A DNA stretch of 64,000 nt from positions 4,712,001-4,776,000 of the forward strand of contig CM059625.1 in assembly GCA_030435675.1 (NCBI GenBank), read 5' to 3'. Source of the DNA: Steinernema hermaphroditum. Lineage: Eukaryota; Nematoda; Chromadorea; Rhabditida; Steinernematidae. A model generated the notes under the pieces. That model saw only the letters and a list, made by a program, of their open reading frames with translations, ran no database searches and was not told the origin of the DNA. Shown here piece after piece: positions 20,401 through 33,478 of the stretch. The position numbers and the translations under genes were made by a program. Numbering within the stretch: the first letter of the stretch is position 1; each line of letters opens with the position of its first letter.

Positions 20401-23400
20401 CTTCATGGCTAATCTTTGTAAATTCCCTTAATTCACGTCGGAAATCATGAAGTCACGGTCCACAAAAATACCAATTATCAAAATGATACTCAAGAAATTA
20501 GCGGATCTACGTAATGGGTGCGTTTACGCAGTTCGTGTAATTTCATTTCATTCCTTGTCCCGCTTCAAAATAACCAAAAACAAACGAAAAACAGACAGAC
20601 TGAAGCAGGGGCCTGTACTCCGCTTCATATTTTGGGCCACCAAACTATTAACTGTTCTTGGAACTTATCACAAATGTGCCGACGCGAATCTGCATTGTTT
20701 TTGAAACATTTATGACTGAGCGATGGCCTGAATTAACAACACTTTCTCACGCCCTAGTCGACCTTTAAGCGCTCTCTATGAGGAACAGCATGGGAAAGAG
20801 ACCGTTTTTGCATAATTTTCGCTGCTCTTATTCAGCCAGGACAACACTATTAATAGGGTTATCATGATGTCACTTTTGGGATCAGTGATGAACATTAATG
20901 ATTGACCTGGGAGATCATGGTCTTGGGGCATTGAAAGCAGCGACTACGTTAAAGCATTTGAGTAACTTTTGGAAGACTCGACGAGCTAGCTGAAGTTGAC
21001 ACCGGTTAAAACCCAAAAAATGGAAGCCTCAATCATGAGACTATAGAGAAAAGGAGCTTTTCCGCTTCGTTTCGCTTCGCGCCACTACGCGGAAAAGCGC
21101 ATTTCAGCTTCGCCTAAGCTCAACTGGCGAAGCTCCTAACCCATCGCCTCCTCCTATTCCTACAATAGTTAACAGAGGTATCGCTTTATTTGTTCTAGGA
21201 GGCAAGCCTCAATCATGAGACTATAGAGAAAAGGAGCTGTTTGAATTGGATGAGCGTTTTGAAACCATTTCAGACCAAGAAGATGAAGCTTTAGCGGCAA
21301 AAACGTCATTGTTTTGAAACTATCTGCCACGATAGAAGTCGATTATTGTGTCGGCAAGTTAATTGTAGCGACGGCATGAGTTGTCTTCGTCACAAACAGA
21401 TATTTCCAGATAGCACTACATAAAAAACACTCAGTAATTCGCGAGAAGAAATATAGCGGTAATGAAAGCGAAATCCAGTCATATGAAAGCAGCCCAAAAT
21501 TTATAGCGTGCGATTGGAAAAGCAGATGACCACCAGTTGGAAAGGACTACAGCGCTGATGTAAAGAGGACGATAAAAAATGAGCGCATAAAAATCTGGCA
21601 GTAAGTGTGTCGCGTGGTGAAAGATTTATTAACTGTTTACAGGACGTACGTATTGGAGGGTGGCGGATAGGCGAAATGGTGTTTTGAGGCGAAGCAAAAA
21701 GCTGGTTAGCCGCATGCTCTACTGATCTCTCGATGTTTTCAATTACAAATAAGAACACACAGAAGGCGTAGTTTCATTCGTCTTACACGAACGGTGAAGT
21801 GGTTGTGCCAAATAACAGGTGACCACTGGCTGACATACTCGATACTTGTAACTGCATGGAGGAAGCATGAAAAAATGGGCTAGAACTTCAATTCTTCGTG
21901 TTAATGTTAGAACCACAGTTTTAAAGAAGCGGCGACATAATAATAACCTTAATCCCAACAGTACAATAGCTTGGCTTCCCAATAATATAGTGAAGCCTTA
22001 GGCTTATCCTCACTCAGAGACAGCTTGCACTGCACTGCTTTTATGTGCAAAGCGAACCTAGAAGGGATTCTTGTCAGCAGTAGCACAGCCCTTATTGTAT
22101 CACCAGATACAACGCCGGGAATACAATGCTGATCTGCAGGGTGCGGCATAAATAGTATTGTATTTTTCTTTGTTACTTTTTCGTGCATTCATAATGACCT
22201 TGATCACTTATGTTCTTCGTGCTTGATCATGGTAAATTATGATCGGAGATGTCACTTTTTCGCTTCAGCTTGTTTTAAAAGAGGTTCCCAAAATCAACAG
22301 GACCATTTTTCATCCTTTTTGTGCATCCTCAACATGTCACCTTAGGAAATTCCATATACAGGAGAAACGATGATTTGACGAAAAATGCCGTGAAAATCGA
22401 AAAACTTGGCTATTGTAATAATTAATACATAATAAAAATCTTCCGGTTACAGTATTAAGAAACTGGCATCATTCATGCACGGTTGAAAGTCATATATTGG
22501 CAAAGGATTATAACCAAATAACAATGAAGTTGTGCAATAATATCACCAAGGTCCAGGTCCACGCATCAATGTTTGATGTTTGGAATTTAGATAAGTTCAG
22601 TCTTGAACAATTTGCAAGATGCGACTTCCCATTTTTCAGTTGCGATAAAGAAGTCATGTACGGCAAGATAGACTAGATTCGACTGAGGGGTGCGTTCGAA
22701 GAGAAATGTGAAGAGGCATCACCGGAATTTGCATTCTTCATTGCTTTGAAATGATTCAGAATCGCAGCGTTATACTCAAGTTCCCAACCTTCACTGACAT
22801 ACGATTTGGATAGCTTTTGTGTAGATTTCATTGGTGCCGCTGTTGCCTAAGTGTTCCATACTCCCTATGCCTAAATAGTCGCCTAAATTGCGATCGTATG
22901 TATATGTTTGTTTGTCCCCTCTGGCACACCAATTCTCCCCGAATACTATTCGACAATTCGACGCTTTTCAGTCACCATACATATTCTGCTGACACCTTTG
23001 TTTCGCACGCGCTCCTTACGCCGTTGAATCCAAATGAATTGCCTCATTTGTCGAAGCGCCATGCAGAATGGTGACATTTACACTCCCTTTGTGTTTCAAG
23101 ACACGTTAATGAATCCTCATTTGTTTCTCACACCGTTCACCAAACTAGGTCAGGTAGTACTCCTCCAAAACCCTCGATCTTCTCGTCTTGGCGGTCCTAC
23201 AAAGTGCATCCAGCGTTTATGTCACCGTAAATCTTATCTAAAAAGGTTTCGGACGGTGGAACGGTCGTAGCGATGAGATGGTAGTGTTTCACACCTTTTT
23301 CGACGACCTTCGCGGTGACGCCCTTTTTTGAAACTTTTTTTCATAGCTTCGTCCTTGTAAGTTCCAAAACCTGCCTTGCACATCTTTGTCGCGCCCAGTG

Positions 23401-25391
23401 CCGCCGAAAAAAACAGGGCCGTTTTTTATAGAACGGGCATATTTCTTCTGTAAGAGGCTGGACATAGGGGCGGGCAGGCGCCTTCCTGCCTCTGTGATGG
23501 CGATCCGGTCGCCGGTCTAGGGAGGAAACGCCGTTTCGCAGTCCGGCGGCTTCCTTTGATGTGCACTTACACAATAAATTGTAAAAAGTAATAAAATCGG
23601 CAGCGGCGCGAGTGAACGCAAACGCGGCGCATCTACCAACCGCGCTAAGTGCCTCTCTCGACGGGGTGTCTGTGTCGTCGACTCCGGGCGCCCTCTGTAG
23701 ACGGCTCCGTGCCTGGCCGGCCTTCCAAACCCGGTTGGCTCACTCCCTCCCCCGTGCCCCCGGCATTCGAATCCGCATTCCTTTCCTCTGATGGTTGCGT
23801 ACCTGCGATGCCTCTGCCTTCGGTGTACTCCCCACCCACCCCACTTAGTCATTGATGTTTTTGGTGCACTCGTTGATCGATGCAAGGACGGTCTGCTAGA
23901 ATCCAATTCGGAAGTGCTTTCGCCGCTTCCTGGAACGCAGTTCAAAAGACGGTGCCATCTGAAATCCCGGTCGATCTGCGCTGCGGCAGTGACGAGTCGA
24001 ACGGCGGGGGTAATTTCCGACACTCCGTATGCGATAAGATAATGGGCCATAAAACCGACGAAGACACATTACGATCAAGGCTATGTAATGGTCGGTTCCC
24101 AGTTTTGCGCCGATTTTGTTGTGTTCCTCGGCCGGCTCCGCGTCGGACGCTTCGTGGCGCTCCTCTTTTTTGTCGTCCCTCCACACTCCGGTATTCGAAA
24201 CTATCCACTGAACTGTATTGCCAGTGTTTCGCTTCGTCGCCTCCGATGATCGTCTGCTTAGGTACCCTGTAGTGTCGAGCTGTGTCTGAGAATGTGCAAA
24301 CAAGCTCGGTTACTGGGTGCTTAATAAGTCGATTTATCATTCAGTGAATTCATCCGTTATGGTAAGTTCTTGGCACACGGGCTTCAAAATTCATGCCGAC
24401 CGTTCCTCATGCGTTCTCCAAGATGTGCTTCAATGATATTTGTTTGCTGTTGATGCAGTGTGTTCAAATAAAACTTTCTATTTGCGTAAAGTACGATCGT
24501 ATTTCAAACCTTTCAGCTAGCGGAAATGTTTAACTTTGACTTTTGTCAGCTTCCAGTACGACCTGAACATCCGCCCCCATCGCCCTTCTCGACTTCTCGG
24601 ATAACATCGGATTCGCTTCCTGTCGCCTCCAGAAGATTGTTTGCCTTCTGCGTGACAGGCCAGCGGCGGCTACTGCTGTCGGCGTTGTAGCGCCGCTGGA
24701 AGGGCGTACAATTTCACAAAACTAGTCAGGTTTCCGTCCTCGTCGGCGACATGAATGAGTAAATCATCCTCGTCACTCGCGCGCGCTTCCCACTCGCGCG
24801 ACCACAGCATTTTGTCTATCTACGGCTCGCATTATTCATGCAAGTTTCCGTATGCACACACCGAAAGTGAGAGCGAACTGTAGGCGCGCCTTCGAGCAAA
24901 AAAAGGCGAAAACTGGCCCAGTAAAGACCTCTCGTCGAGCTTAGCGCGGCACCTTATTGGGTCCAGGATTCGAGCAGGACATGTAGCTATGTCGCCTCGA
25001 GAACTTCGCTGTTTGCTTTGTTTTGTTTTCGGCTTTCGGCGTCTCCCTCCCTCTCGCACTTCTCGGGCGCGCAGACGTTTTTGACATTCGCTTCGTTCGT
25101 CTTCGGTTTGAACCTGTAGCCAGCCGGATGGTACTTACTGCTGATGGACTCCACCTTCTGTACTGGCAGCGTTGACAACTTCTTCAAGTTGTAATTGGTG
25201 TTTGTGTTTTTGTTGGTGTCGGCGGGCAGCAGGAGGGATTGAAATAACTGCTGCCGCCCAAAAAGACGACCGTCCGTCTCCACCCGGTTTTCACCCTTAT
25301 TCACGTTCCCCCAATATCTTCCCACTACTGCCTTGACCCGCCCGTTGCTGTGCGGGCTGTATAATTGCGTTCCAATCACTCTCCCCTTTCA
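17443..25391. other. Gene-poor interval between the neuropeptide-like gene and the kinesin
   Basis: No supported gene was found. From 17.4 to 23.2 kb the DNA is AT-rich with only short frames, apart from a direct repeat at 21.0-21.2 kb described separately. From about 23.3 to 25.4 kb the DNA is CG-rich, with overlapping open frames on both strands that have no domains. The end of this stretch meets a 3' splice site (ccctttcag, ending at 25392) just before the kinesin start, so it probably holds the kinesin promoter and a non-coding first exon. Confidence 0.5.
21024..21238. repeat. 35-bp perfect direct repeat, 180-bp period, flanking a hairpin
   Basis: The same 35 bases, beginning aagcctcaatcatgagac, occur at 21024-21058 and 21204-21238. 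The 145-bp interior opens with CTTCG/GCTTCG-rich sequence in which tttccgc (from 21058) can pair with gcggaaa about 30 bp downstream. It looks like a fragment of a short interspersed or tandemly duplicated element. No terminal inverted repeats or coding capacity were seen. Confidence 0.7.
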
Positions 25392-25394
25392 GAT

Positions 25395-25412
25395 ATGGGA
25401 ATAAGAGTGTAA
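25395..25412 (+). promoter_or_regulatory. Short upstream open reading frame in the kinesin leader
   Basis: Immediately after the 3' splice site at 25391-25392 there is an ATG followed by four sense codons and TAA, encoding MGIRV. It lies 21 nt before the kinesin ATG at 25434. It would be the first AUG of the exon and could reduce translation of the main frame, provided the exon begins where the splice site predicts. Confidence 0.45.
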
Positions 25413-25433
25413 TTTAACTTATACTGGATTGAT

Positions 25434-28400
25434 ATGCTATTTGACAATTTTGAAAAGTGCACTTGCGGGTGTGAAATTTCCAAACGCAATGAAGAGCTCA
25501 AAGAGGAGATTCTCGAAACTCACATCGAGGTAAGTGGCCTTGCAACCACTCGCCGCGTATCCCCCCATACTGTAGGTAAAAAGTCAGCTTATCAAAAACC
25601 TCGAAGAGATAATAGATGAGCAAGAAGCGAAGATCGAAGAGATGAAGAACTACATCGAGGGCAACACTACCGTATACCCTCTGGGAAAGAAGAAGATTCT
25701 GAAGGGCATTTCGCTGTTGTCCTTGGATTTCGGTTCCCTCAGCGAAGAAAACCTCCTGCTCAAAGAAGCTCTGCGAAGGTCCGAGTCTAGACTGAGGGCT
25801 CTGGAAGTGAGCCAGAAGGAAGTGGCCAACGTGCCGATCATGGTCGATCAGAGCGTTCAGGCCGACATCGACGCTTCAATCGCTGAGAACAACAACGTAC
25901 CCGGAAAGTGCGATCAGAATGGCCTCGCCGCTCTCAAGAACACCATGGAATCGCTCAAAGAGGCGAAGGTATCGGCTCTTATCTTTCAAAACACCTGCGA
26001 TTAGTAGAAAGCGGTGCGCTGCGGGCTTCTGTGAGGACGCTCCCAACAAAAAGTGGGAATTTTGATAAGGGCGAAGTGACTAATGGACCTTGACAGCGAT
26101 GATTAAAGAGCTGCGTAAATAAAAAGGTTTGAGCAATTGAAACCCGTTTGAATTTTTGTGGTGGCGTGGGCGCTTCATCAAATTAGTGAAATGCAAAGGG
26201 AAACCGTGAAAGAGCTGTCTCTAAATTTGCCATCAAAGCTTGAAAATGCGAGGATGAGACCCTCAGTTCAACAGCAGACCGTACAAGCAATTTCGTTCAT
26301 ACAGTAAAAGGTAGAAAGTGAACTTGAACTTCTTGAACACTGTTTTCAATAGTTTACTTGACACTTACCAGCAAACTATCAAAAATGCGCTCTAAGCCAC
26401 TATTCACATGCCCTATTTGTCACAGTTAGCCTGGTTACAAAGTCAACTCTGTCAATCAAGTACTGCATTGTAAAAGTTGCTATCCTATTCCTCGGATTCC
26501 TTTTTCCACTTGTTAGGAAAACTTCTTCCAGAATGAGATGCAAACATTCGGCTCGGTCATCCGCGAGCAACTCATGGACTCCGTGGATAGTATGCGTCTG
26601 ATCGTCAACAATCACCTGAACGGCTATGTATCCGACCTGCTGAACAGGTATCGCCGCGAAATGGAGCTTCGCAAACGACTGCACAACACACTCGTCGAAC
26701 TAAACGGTATCCCCAATTATGCGTGTGCATCGCGCACTTTCCCTTTTCAGGAAACATCCGCGTGTTTTGCCGCATTCGACCGGAAAATGGCGCCGAAGAG
26801 AACAAGAGCACCGTAATCCACATGGATCCGCTTGACCAGGGACTGCTCAGTGCTAGCACGGCCAGCGGCACCAGGCGCTTCCATTGTGATCGCGTCTTTG
26901 CGCCCATCTGCTCTCAAGAGGAGGTAACGTGCTTTTTTTAAGTGCCACTACTCAGATGATCGAATTACAAGGTGGTGGAAGGAGTGTGAAGGTACACATA
27001 CATCTTGAGAAGAGATGTCGCGGCCTTTCGTCATTTCCAGAGGTTAATCACACAAAAAGAGACACTTTCAGGCAATCTAAAGATGAAGGGGTTTTAGAAC
27101 ACAAAGAACGGATTGTTAGGGGTTCCTTTTCATGCCGCAATTCTTAAATTTACTAAATGGGAAACCGGTTCTCTATTCACTGGCACAAATGCCTTTTGTT
27201 TGGTCTAAATGATAGACTACGATCAAAACAACCAAAGTAGATGTTTTCATTTCGTTCTTTGCCTTGATGAGCAAAGTAAAGTACACCTTTACACCATAAA
27301 TGGATATCTTCTTCAACAAAAACACCTTCCAGGTTTACGACGAAGTGAAACCGGTGATTATCAGCTGTCTCGACGGCTACAATGTTTGCATATTTGCGTA
27401 CGGTCAGACTGGAAGCGGCAAAACATACACCATGGAGGTACTGTTTACGCAAACAAACGATCTAATTGGGGGCACGGCGTGTGTTTGTTGTTTAGGGACC
27501 TACTGGCAATCCGGGCATCAACCAACGATCCATCACCGACTTGTTCAACTCGTTGCAACAGCGCGGCGCCGAAGTCGACTACCGTATCACGGTGTCGATG
27601 ATCGAAATTTACAACGAAAAAATTCGGTGAGTTGTGTATTTTTGCTCGCTTTGTGCTAAACGTTGAACCAAAAAAAAAGAATGGACGAACACGAAGCACA
27701 GAGGTGAACGACAAACAGATCGTCGCTAATGCGCTCCGTATAATCCGATTTGCAACTGCGCTAAATGTCACTTTTTTTAATGCGGACCATCAGTCAATTA
27801 CTGAACAACCATGGGAGTGAAGGTTCAAAAATGGAGCTTTGATTGTGGGGAACTGTGTAATCGCTTATGTTGACATTGATCTTTGGAAATGAGTGTTATT
27901 ATCGAGTGCCCACTTATAATTTGCAAACAGACGAAAACAAGGACTGTTTGCGTAACTGGTTCCGACAACTGATGATTGCAATGTTACAATAAAGGGAACC
28001 GATTTGAACCACATAACTTCAAGTTAGGGCTGTCAAATCAAATTGAATACATAAATCGTGTTTTTGCCAATATCGAATATTCGATTCGAGGATCTTCGAA
28101 TATCGAATAATTATCATATAAACGAAGATTTCAAAGCATACAGCAACCCTAGTTGCCATAACCTTGATCATTAGCGGTGCCAGTTGGCGCACCTATAATC
28201 TGCAAATTGACTAAATGTTTCTTGCATGGGTTCCAGTCGGGGAACAGCTCCATAAAGGCGAACACGCGTGCAATCATGCAACTCGTTCTGACAACTTTTT
28301 TGCGGCACACACGTATGTACTCCCTTTGTAACGACCACCTGCCTGACAAATCATGTTTGACATACTTGACATGGGAATGCGTGAAGTGTGTTGGAAGAAA

Positions 28401-29420
28401 AAAGTGTTGAACTACACAAGGAGAACAAGTTGTTTACAGAATCGTGTATTGTCATTAATGAATTCATTTTGCACGGAGAAATCCGTTGAGATATAGACCT
28501 GGAACATCATACGTTCACCGCATAGTCATGGTCACTATGCACACCCCTTTTGGAACTTCTTAATTTAAGTGTTCAACTTTCAGCGATTTGCTCAACCTCT
28601 CCAAAGATAAGCTGGCAATTAGAATTTGCGAAAACGGGTCGTTGGACATTCCGGGTCTCACGGCCATACCAGTGGACTCGGCCCAAGATGTTACATCACT
28701 CCTGAACAAAGGTCGCAGCAACCGCACTACCTCCGCGACGGACGCCAACGAGAAGTCGAGCCGTTCGCACGCCATCGTCCGCGTGAAAATCACGATGGTA
28801 AACAAATTAACGAAAGCCGTCACAACAGGTTCACACACAGCTTAATTGACTTCTTCATCAGGGACTTCTCTTATAGGTCGTCTCAACCTGGTCGACCTGG
28901 CCGGTTCCGAACGGGTCAGTCAATCCGGCGCCACGGGCCAAGTGCTCAAAGAGGCTCAGTACATAAATAAGTCCCTTTCTGAACTGGGAAATGTGGTTAC
29001 CGCCCTACGCAACCGGCAAACGCATATTCCGTTCCGCAACTGCCAGCTAACGCGACTCCTTGAGGATTGTCTAGGTTAGTAGGAACCTCAATAAGGTCAC
29101 CCACATGAAATTTTGTTTCAGTCGGCGACAGCAAAACGCTCATGTTTGTGCAACTGTCACCCGACGCCAATCAAGTCAGCGAGTCAATCAGCAGTCTGAA
29201 CTTTGCCGAGAAAATCAGCAAGGTTCAAACGAAGACGACCTCGTCGCCAACCGCCGACTCTGTTGCCCGAACTCTTCCGTTAGCCAAAAAGTAATTAAAC
29301 CCTTAACTCCGCTTGTAAACAGCGTTTGTGACCGCTTTCAGCAACGGACGTCCTTCAAATTTCATTCGATTCAACAGCGTACGTCAGGCGAAAACGAAAC
29401 CGGCCAGACAGAGCAGTTGA
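25434..29420 (+). CDS. Kinesin-14 (C-terminal motor kinesin, KIFC/Ncd-like)
   Basis: Ten exons (25434-25529, 25576-25968, 26517-26706, 26751-26923, 27333-27437, 27496-27626, 28584-28828, 28877-29074, 29122-29290, 29342-29420) join in frame to 592 aa. Residues 1-226 are charged, Glu/Lys/Leu-rich and probably coiled coil. The kinesin-14 neck [11 protein letters not shown] (about 227) leads into the motor, with P-loop [14 protein letters not shown] (about 306), switch I NEKSSRSH (about 419) and switch II VDLAGSE (about 451). The motor end is [15 protein letters not shown], followed by a basic tail. A motor placed after the stalk, with this neck, indicates a minus-end-directed microtubule motor of spindle or vesicle transport. 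Exon 9 could instead read to a TAA at 29292-29294; a 51-nt intron into a further basic exon is preferred because frame and splice sites fit. The paralogue within kinesin-14 is not resolved. Confidence 0.93.
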
Positions 29421-31528
29421 GTAGGGCACAAGAAGACGAAGGTTGTTAAAATAATGTCTTTGGGTGTATACTGTAACTTTACGGCTTGATGAAGAATGTA
29501 ATCTGCTTTGGCATTGGTTGATTGAAATGCGCGCAAAATGTGAGGGAACATTATAGAATTCTCTTTGTTTGAAGCTCTGTTTTGACCCGCTTCAACAAAC
29601 GTTCGTTCTTTGCAGGTAAAATTAGAGAGCCAGCTCCTGATCTGACATCGATCGGCTAAAGTTATTTTTCTTGAACAGGCAAGAGGTATGGGTATCAGAA
29701 ACACAAGTAGCATGTTAAGTCATTTGCTCTTCTATGCTCTTCAATCACGTGCAAGGCGTCACACAAAGCACAAAGAACATAAATGTCATACTGTAGTCGT
29801 AGTTTATCCTCATGCTTGGGCAAAGGAGCGCTATTTCGGAGTAGAACACAGCGATCCCACTAGTTTGCGCGGACATCGGAGAAGCCAAGAGCTGATTCCG
29901 GTAGCGGCCAGACGATGAAGCGTAGCAAATGAAGCGGATCCGACGTTTCGTTGAGCTGGTGGTGCAAACTTCGAAGTTTCAAAGATTCTTCGATGGCTCC
30001 AAAGAGAAGAGATCAATCGCAGTGCATATTGACTTCTTAGCGAAGTACAGCTCTCTAGTGTTCCAGGCCTTCTGGGAGCCGGGCACGACGGCTTATTCAA
30101 CTCATTTGGCTCATCATAGCGAGAGCGAGTGGACCCGATCGATTGCTGGTGACACAATTGGAAGATAAGCTCCGATATATTCAATAGATGAGGTAGGCAC
30201 ATGAAAGGCAACACAGATTCGATGAAGGAATCAAATCAGAGATGTGCACCGTTAACCCATCATTTTGGAACGCAGAGTGTCATACAAACTGTATAATTTC
30301 ATCCCTTGTCTACATGTTTGTCCAGAAGCGATCTGCTCGTTGTTGCTTTGCTGTTGCGTTGTTGCTTTGCTGTTGCGTTGTTGCTTTGGTCGCTTTAACA
30401 CTTTTTGTCAGTAAATCTGTTGCATACGGACCGACGGCTCACATCTCCTGAGCATCGAATTACAGAACGAGACACAGAGATTTGGTCTCATCAAAGTGTT
30501 TTGGGCCAAATATGAACTGCTTCTTTATTTTAAGAAACTACTGGAAGGAGCAGTAAGTTTATGATTAGAGATCGAGATCAGTCACGCTGGAGAGACGAGC
30601 TTAGTGAAAAATGCGACACGACAAGAAAACATTTTGAAACGCTTCATGTCCGCTCTTACAGTGCGACACAAAATCGAGATATTGAAGCGGATTGAGCTCT
30701 GTTTGACCTATTTTGAGCTCTTGTGTATGGCAGCTTAAACCGATGTTAAAGGCGATTTGAAAACAAGGTACAAATAACCATCAAGGTTCTAAAGTGCACT
30801 TGAGAAGGAAGTCAATCAAATCTCGATCACATTCATCGGCAGAACTTAAACATACAGCAAAACTGCTAATAAAGCACTGCTCGCATCATTTTAAAATTCG
30901 CATTGCTAAGACGGAATATGTTCTGTGGCATCAAATTTAATACTCTTCTGAATATTGTCCGCCCAAATGTGGTCTCAGTTGGTGTTTGGCAGTATTTTTG
31001 GCGAACTCTATAGTTAGCTGACCATTATCCTAGGTGTCGTCAATTGACAGCAAAGATTTACGTTAAATAAGATCCCTCTAAGTATCTATGAGGAGGAAGT
31101 ATTCAACTACAACAAGTTGTAGTTGTGACGTTGATTATTTTTGTTTCTCGATCAGCATAAATCAAAAGATGATTGATGTAATCGAGTTTGACATTTCCTG
31201 TCTGTACGCAGCTTTCCACCACAAAGGTGCTTGTCTGTTCTCCGCATTTTCCACAATTCCACCCGGAGATCACTGAATGTTTGTGTATCTCGTGCAAAAT
31301 ATTAGTATTTCCGCGCGTGCCAAAGAAAAAATAGGCATATCATGTCCGCCTTGACAGTGGGTTGGTCGTTCGGCGTACGTTTCATCATGATTGAGGTGGC
31401 CACGGCCATGAGAACCTTGACCCACAGACCCATTAGGCTGGAATGCATATCAGCAAAAGAACATCTGCACTTAGCGGCTCAGTCGCGCACTCTCCCCTCC
31501 AGAGTACCCGTTCTCGTCTGACTGTGCC
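29421..31528. other. Intergenic, kinesin to cuticlin
   Basis: No gene was found. It contains a 19-bp tandem repeat (30341-30388) and otherwise unremarkable AT-rich sequence. The last 200 bp before 31529 should include the cuticlin promoter, but no clear TATA box is seen. Confidence 0.5.
30341..30388. repeat. 19-bp tandem repeat, about 2.5 copies
   Basis: The unit tgttgctttgctgttgcgt occurs at 30341-30359 and 30360-30378, followed by a partial third copy to 30388. It is a minisatellite-like tract in intergenic DNA. Confidence 0.9.
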
Positions 31529-33403
31529 ATGTGGGCCCTTCTTACACTATTCTCGCTTCTTCTGGCTTTCGCTTCATCGGAAATGATGGGTAAGTTCACG
31601 ATGGCTACGCTACAGCATCAGAGTACTTTCACTTTCAGGCGACCCCGAAATCACATGCGGTCGGCAACACGTGCGAATAAGCATGAAAATGCGGGAGGCG
31701 TTCAAAGGTCACGTGTTCGTTCGCGGCCACTACAATGACCCACGATGCCATCGCAACTTCACAAACCAGTCGGACGTGATGAGTCCCGAAATGGACATAG
31801 ACTTTGATCATTGCACCATGCGTCGCAAACGGCAAACAAACCCCAAAGGTTTGAGCATGGGCTCTGTGATCGTTGTTTCGTACCATCCGAACTTTATCAC
31901 CCTCAAGGATCGCGCGTTTGAGGTATCGCTCACATCTCGTTTGATTAGCATAATTGGCGCGGATTTAGGTGGAATGCTTCTATTTGGAAGAGAGCAAAAT
32001 CATCAAGACGGACATGCTGATCGGGTAGGTTTTTTCGGGGATCGGATGGTTCCAGTGGAACACGTTTCAAGTGAGGGGGATTATGCAATTGTTGCCAAAG
32101 ATTAGACCACTATATCGCCTTGAAATCAGATCTGTGATCAAACTTTTTGATATATAGAGTGACCGGTCGCATTTGATCGGAAATGCGATAGCGTCAATAG
32201 ATGAGGTAATGAGTCATCTCAACTGTTGGCGGGTTTACGATGTCCGTAGCATGTGGATTATCAAGCTTTGGCACTGGCACTTTGGCAACAATATCAGTAA
32301 GGCTGTGCAACTGAGCCTTTCGTTGTGTGCTGAATAAGGTGCGCGATCACATATCGCGAACGTTATTGAAGGTCACTTTGGCAAGTTTGCTTTAAAAACA
32401 AAAGGATAAGCACTCTGAAGCACAGGTCTTGTGAAAAACAATATGGCCGCCTCGGTCGGAAAATCATTTTGTCAATAGTTTTCGTTTCATTTAATCGTTT
32501 CATATAGTAGTCCTACATGCCTGTGAAGGGCTGTTCTGCTGCGGAACCGTAGCACTTACCCTTTGCCCTGACGAACACATCATTTTGCTGTTTCAAGGTC
32601 AAACAATATAACTTGCAAACATCAGCTAATGATCGCTGGCATTCCTGACAACAACGTGACTATAACCCTAATAATAACCTTTGCAGCCCCCTGCTCACAA
32701 CGGAAATGATGGTCAAACCGATCATGCCCGACTGTAGCTATGTCGTCCGCAAGGAGAACCCGGACAACAAGATCGCTGCTCTTGGCGAACCTCTCTACCA
32801 TGAGTGGTCGTGCCAAGGCCCTGCACAGCAGCTCTACTGCATGCAGGTGCACACGTGCACAGTGGATGACGGCGAGAACTCGATGCACCAGATCATCGAC
32901 GCCTTGGGGTAATTTTCAACATAAGCACTGTGTTGATCGATTAACGCTCGCCCATCGCAGGTGTTCTTTGGACGACTTCTTGATCTCGGACGTTCACTAC
33001 GGCGGCGACCTCACCGCCTCAACGTCGTCGAACGCGTTCAAGTTCGCCGATTCCAGTCATCTCTATTTCTCGTGCCAGGTGCAGATCAGCCTGAAAGAGG
33101 ACCACAACGGCACTTGCCCGGTAGGTGCTTGCACGCGTGGAACATGCGTGAAAAATAAACACATTACAGCGGCAGTCGTGTGACTCTCGGACACGCCGAT
33201 CGAAGCGTTCACTCCGCGCGGACACCACCGTTTTTTCGCCCTCCGTCTTCATTTTGGACGTGGACGACACCGAGAGGCTGCCGGTCCAAATGCCTACATG
33301 CTCGTTCAACATGATTCTCATCGCCTCCGCGCTCATCATCATCATCGCTCAAAGTGCCACGATCGTCTACCAGCTCAGTCGTCGACCAAAGAACCACTTC
33401 TAG
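31529..33403 (+). CDS. Cuticlin-like ZP-domain membrane protein
   Basis: Six exons (31529-31589, 31639-31922, 31969-32024, 32687-32908, 32961-33120, 33170-33403) join in frame to 338 aa. There is a signal peptide (MWALLTLFSLLLAFASS) and then a zona pellucida domain with conserved cysteines: ITCG, VVSYHPNFITLKDRAFE, ECFYLEE, YHEWSC, VHTCTVDDG and GCSLDDFL. A furin-type site RTRRSKR follows, then an acidic spacer and a C-terminal transmembrane helix (MILIASALIIIIAQSATIVY) with a short basic tail. This is the architecture of nematode cuticlins, which are cleaved outside the cell and polymerise into cuticle. The 56-nt third exon, carrying the CFYLEE motif, is needed both for the domain and for frame. 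Intron 4 is 662 nt; the others are 46-52 nt. The gene converges on the PGAP2-like gene. Confidence 0.92.
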
Positions 33404-33472
33404 CTACTAAAAACTATAATATATTAATTGGTTTTTGATCCATCTTTTGAATAACTCATCTGTCTACCGGGT

Positions 33473-33478
33473 AATAAA
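33473..33478 (+). terminator. Candidate poly(A) signal of the cuticlin gene
   Basis: AATAAA lies 70 bp after the cuticlin stop codon. The 310-bp gap to the convergent PGAP2-like gene (33404-33715) holds nothing else recognisable. Confidence 0.55.

Noticed and set aside
23517..24050. 177-codon minus-strand open frame
   Set aside because: It is rich in Arg and Gly and overlaps several other frames in the CG-rich kinesin upstream region. There is no domain or splice logic.
24987..25379. 130-codon minus-strand frame next to the kinesin start
   Set aside because: Codon use is reasonable in part (25150-25230), and a donor-like site exists at about 25135. I found no partner exon and no domain, and the region more likely holds the kinesin promoter. 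Kept only as a remote possibility.
28068..28116. AT-rich palindromic tcgaatattcga sequence in a kinesin intron
   Set aside because: It is a short perfect palindrome plus an imperfect copy. This length is expected by chance in AT-rich DNA, and there are no flanking element features.
29122..29294. Kinesin ending at the TAA at 29292
   Set aside because: A 51-nt GT..AG intron from 29291 joins in frame to a basic exon ending at 29420. Other introns here have the same size, so the longer model is preferred.
31923..32105. Extension of cuticlin exon 2 through 32105
   Set aside because: Reading on gives a non-ZP sequence and a stop. Splicing out 46 nt and using the 56-nt exon restores the conserved CFY motif and the frame.
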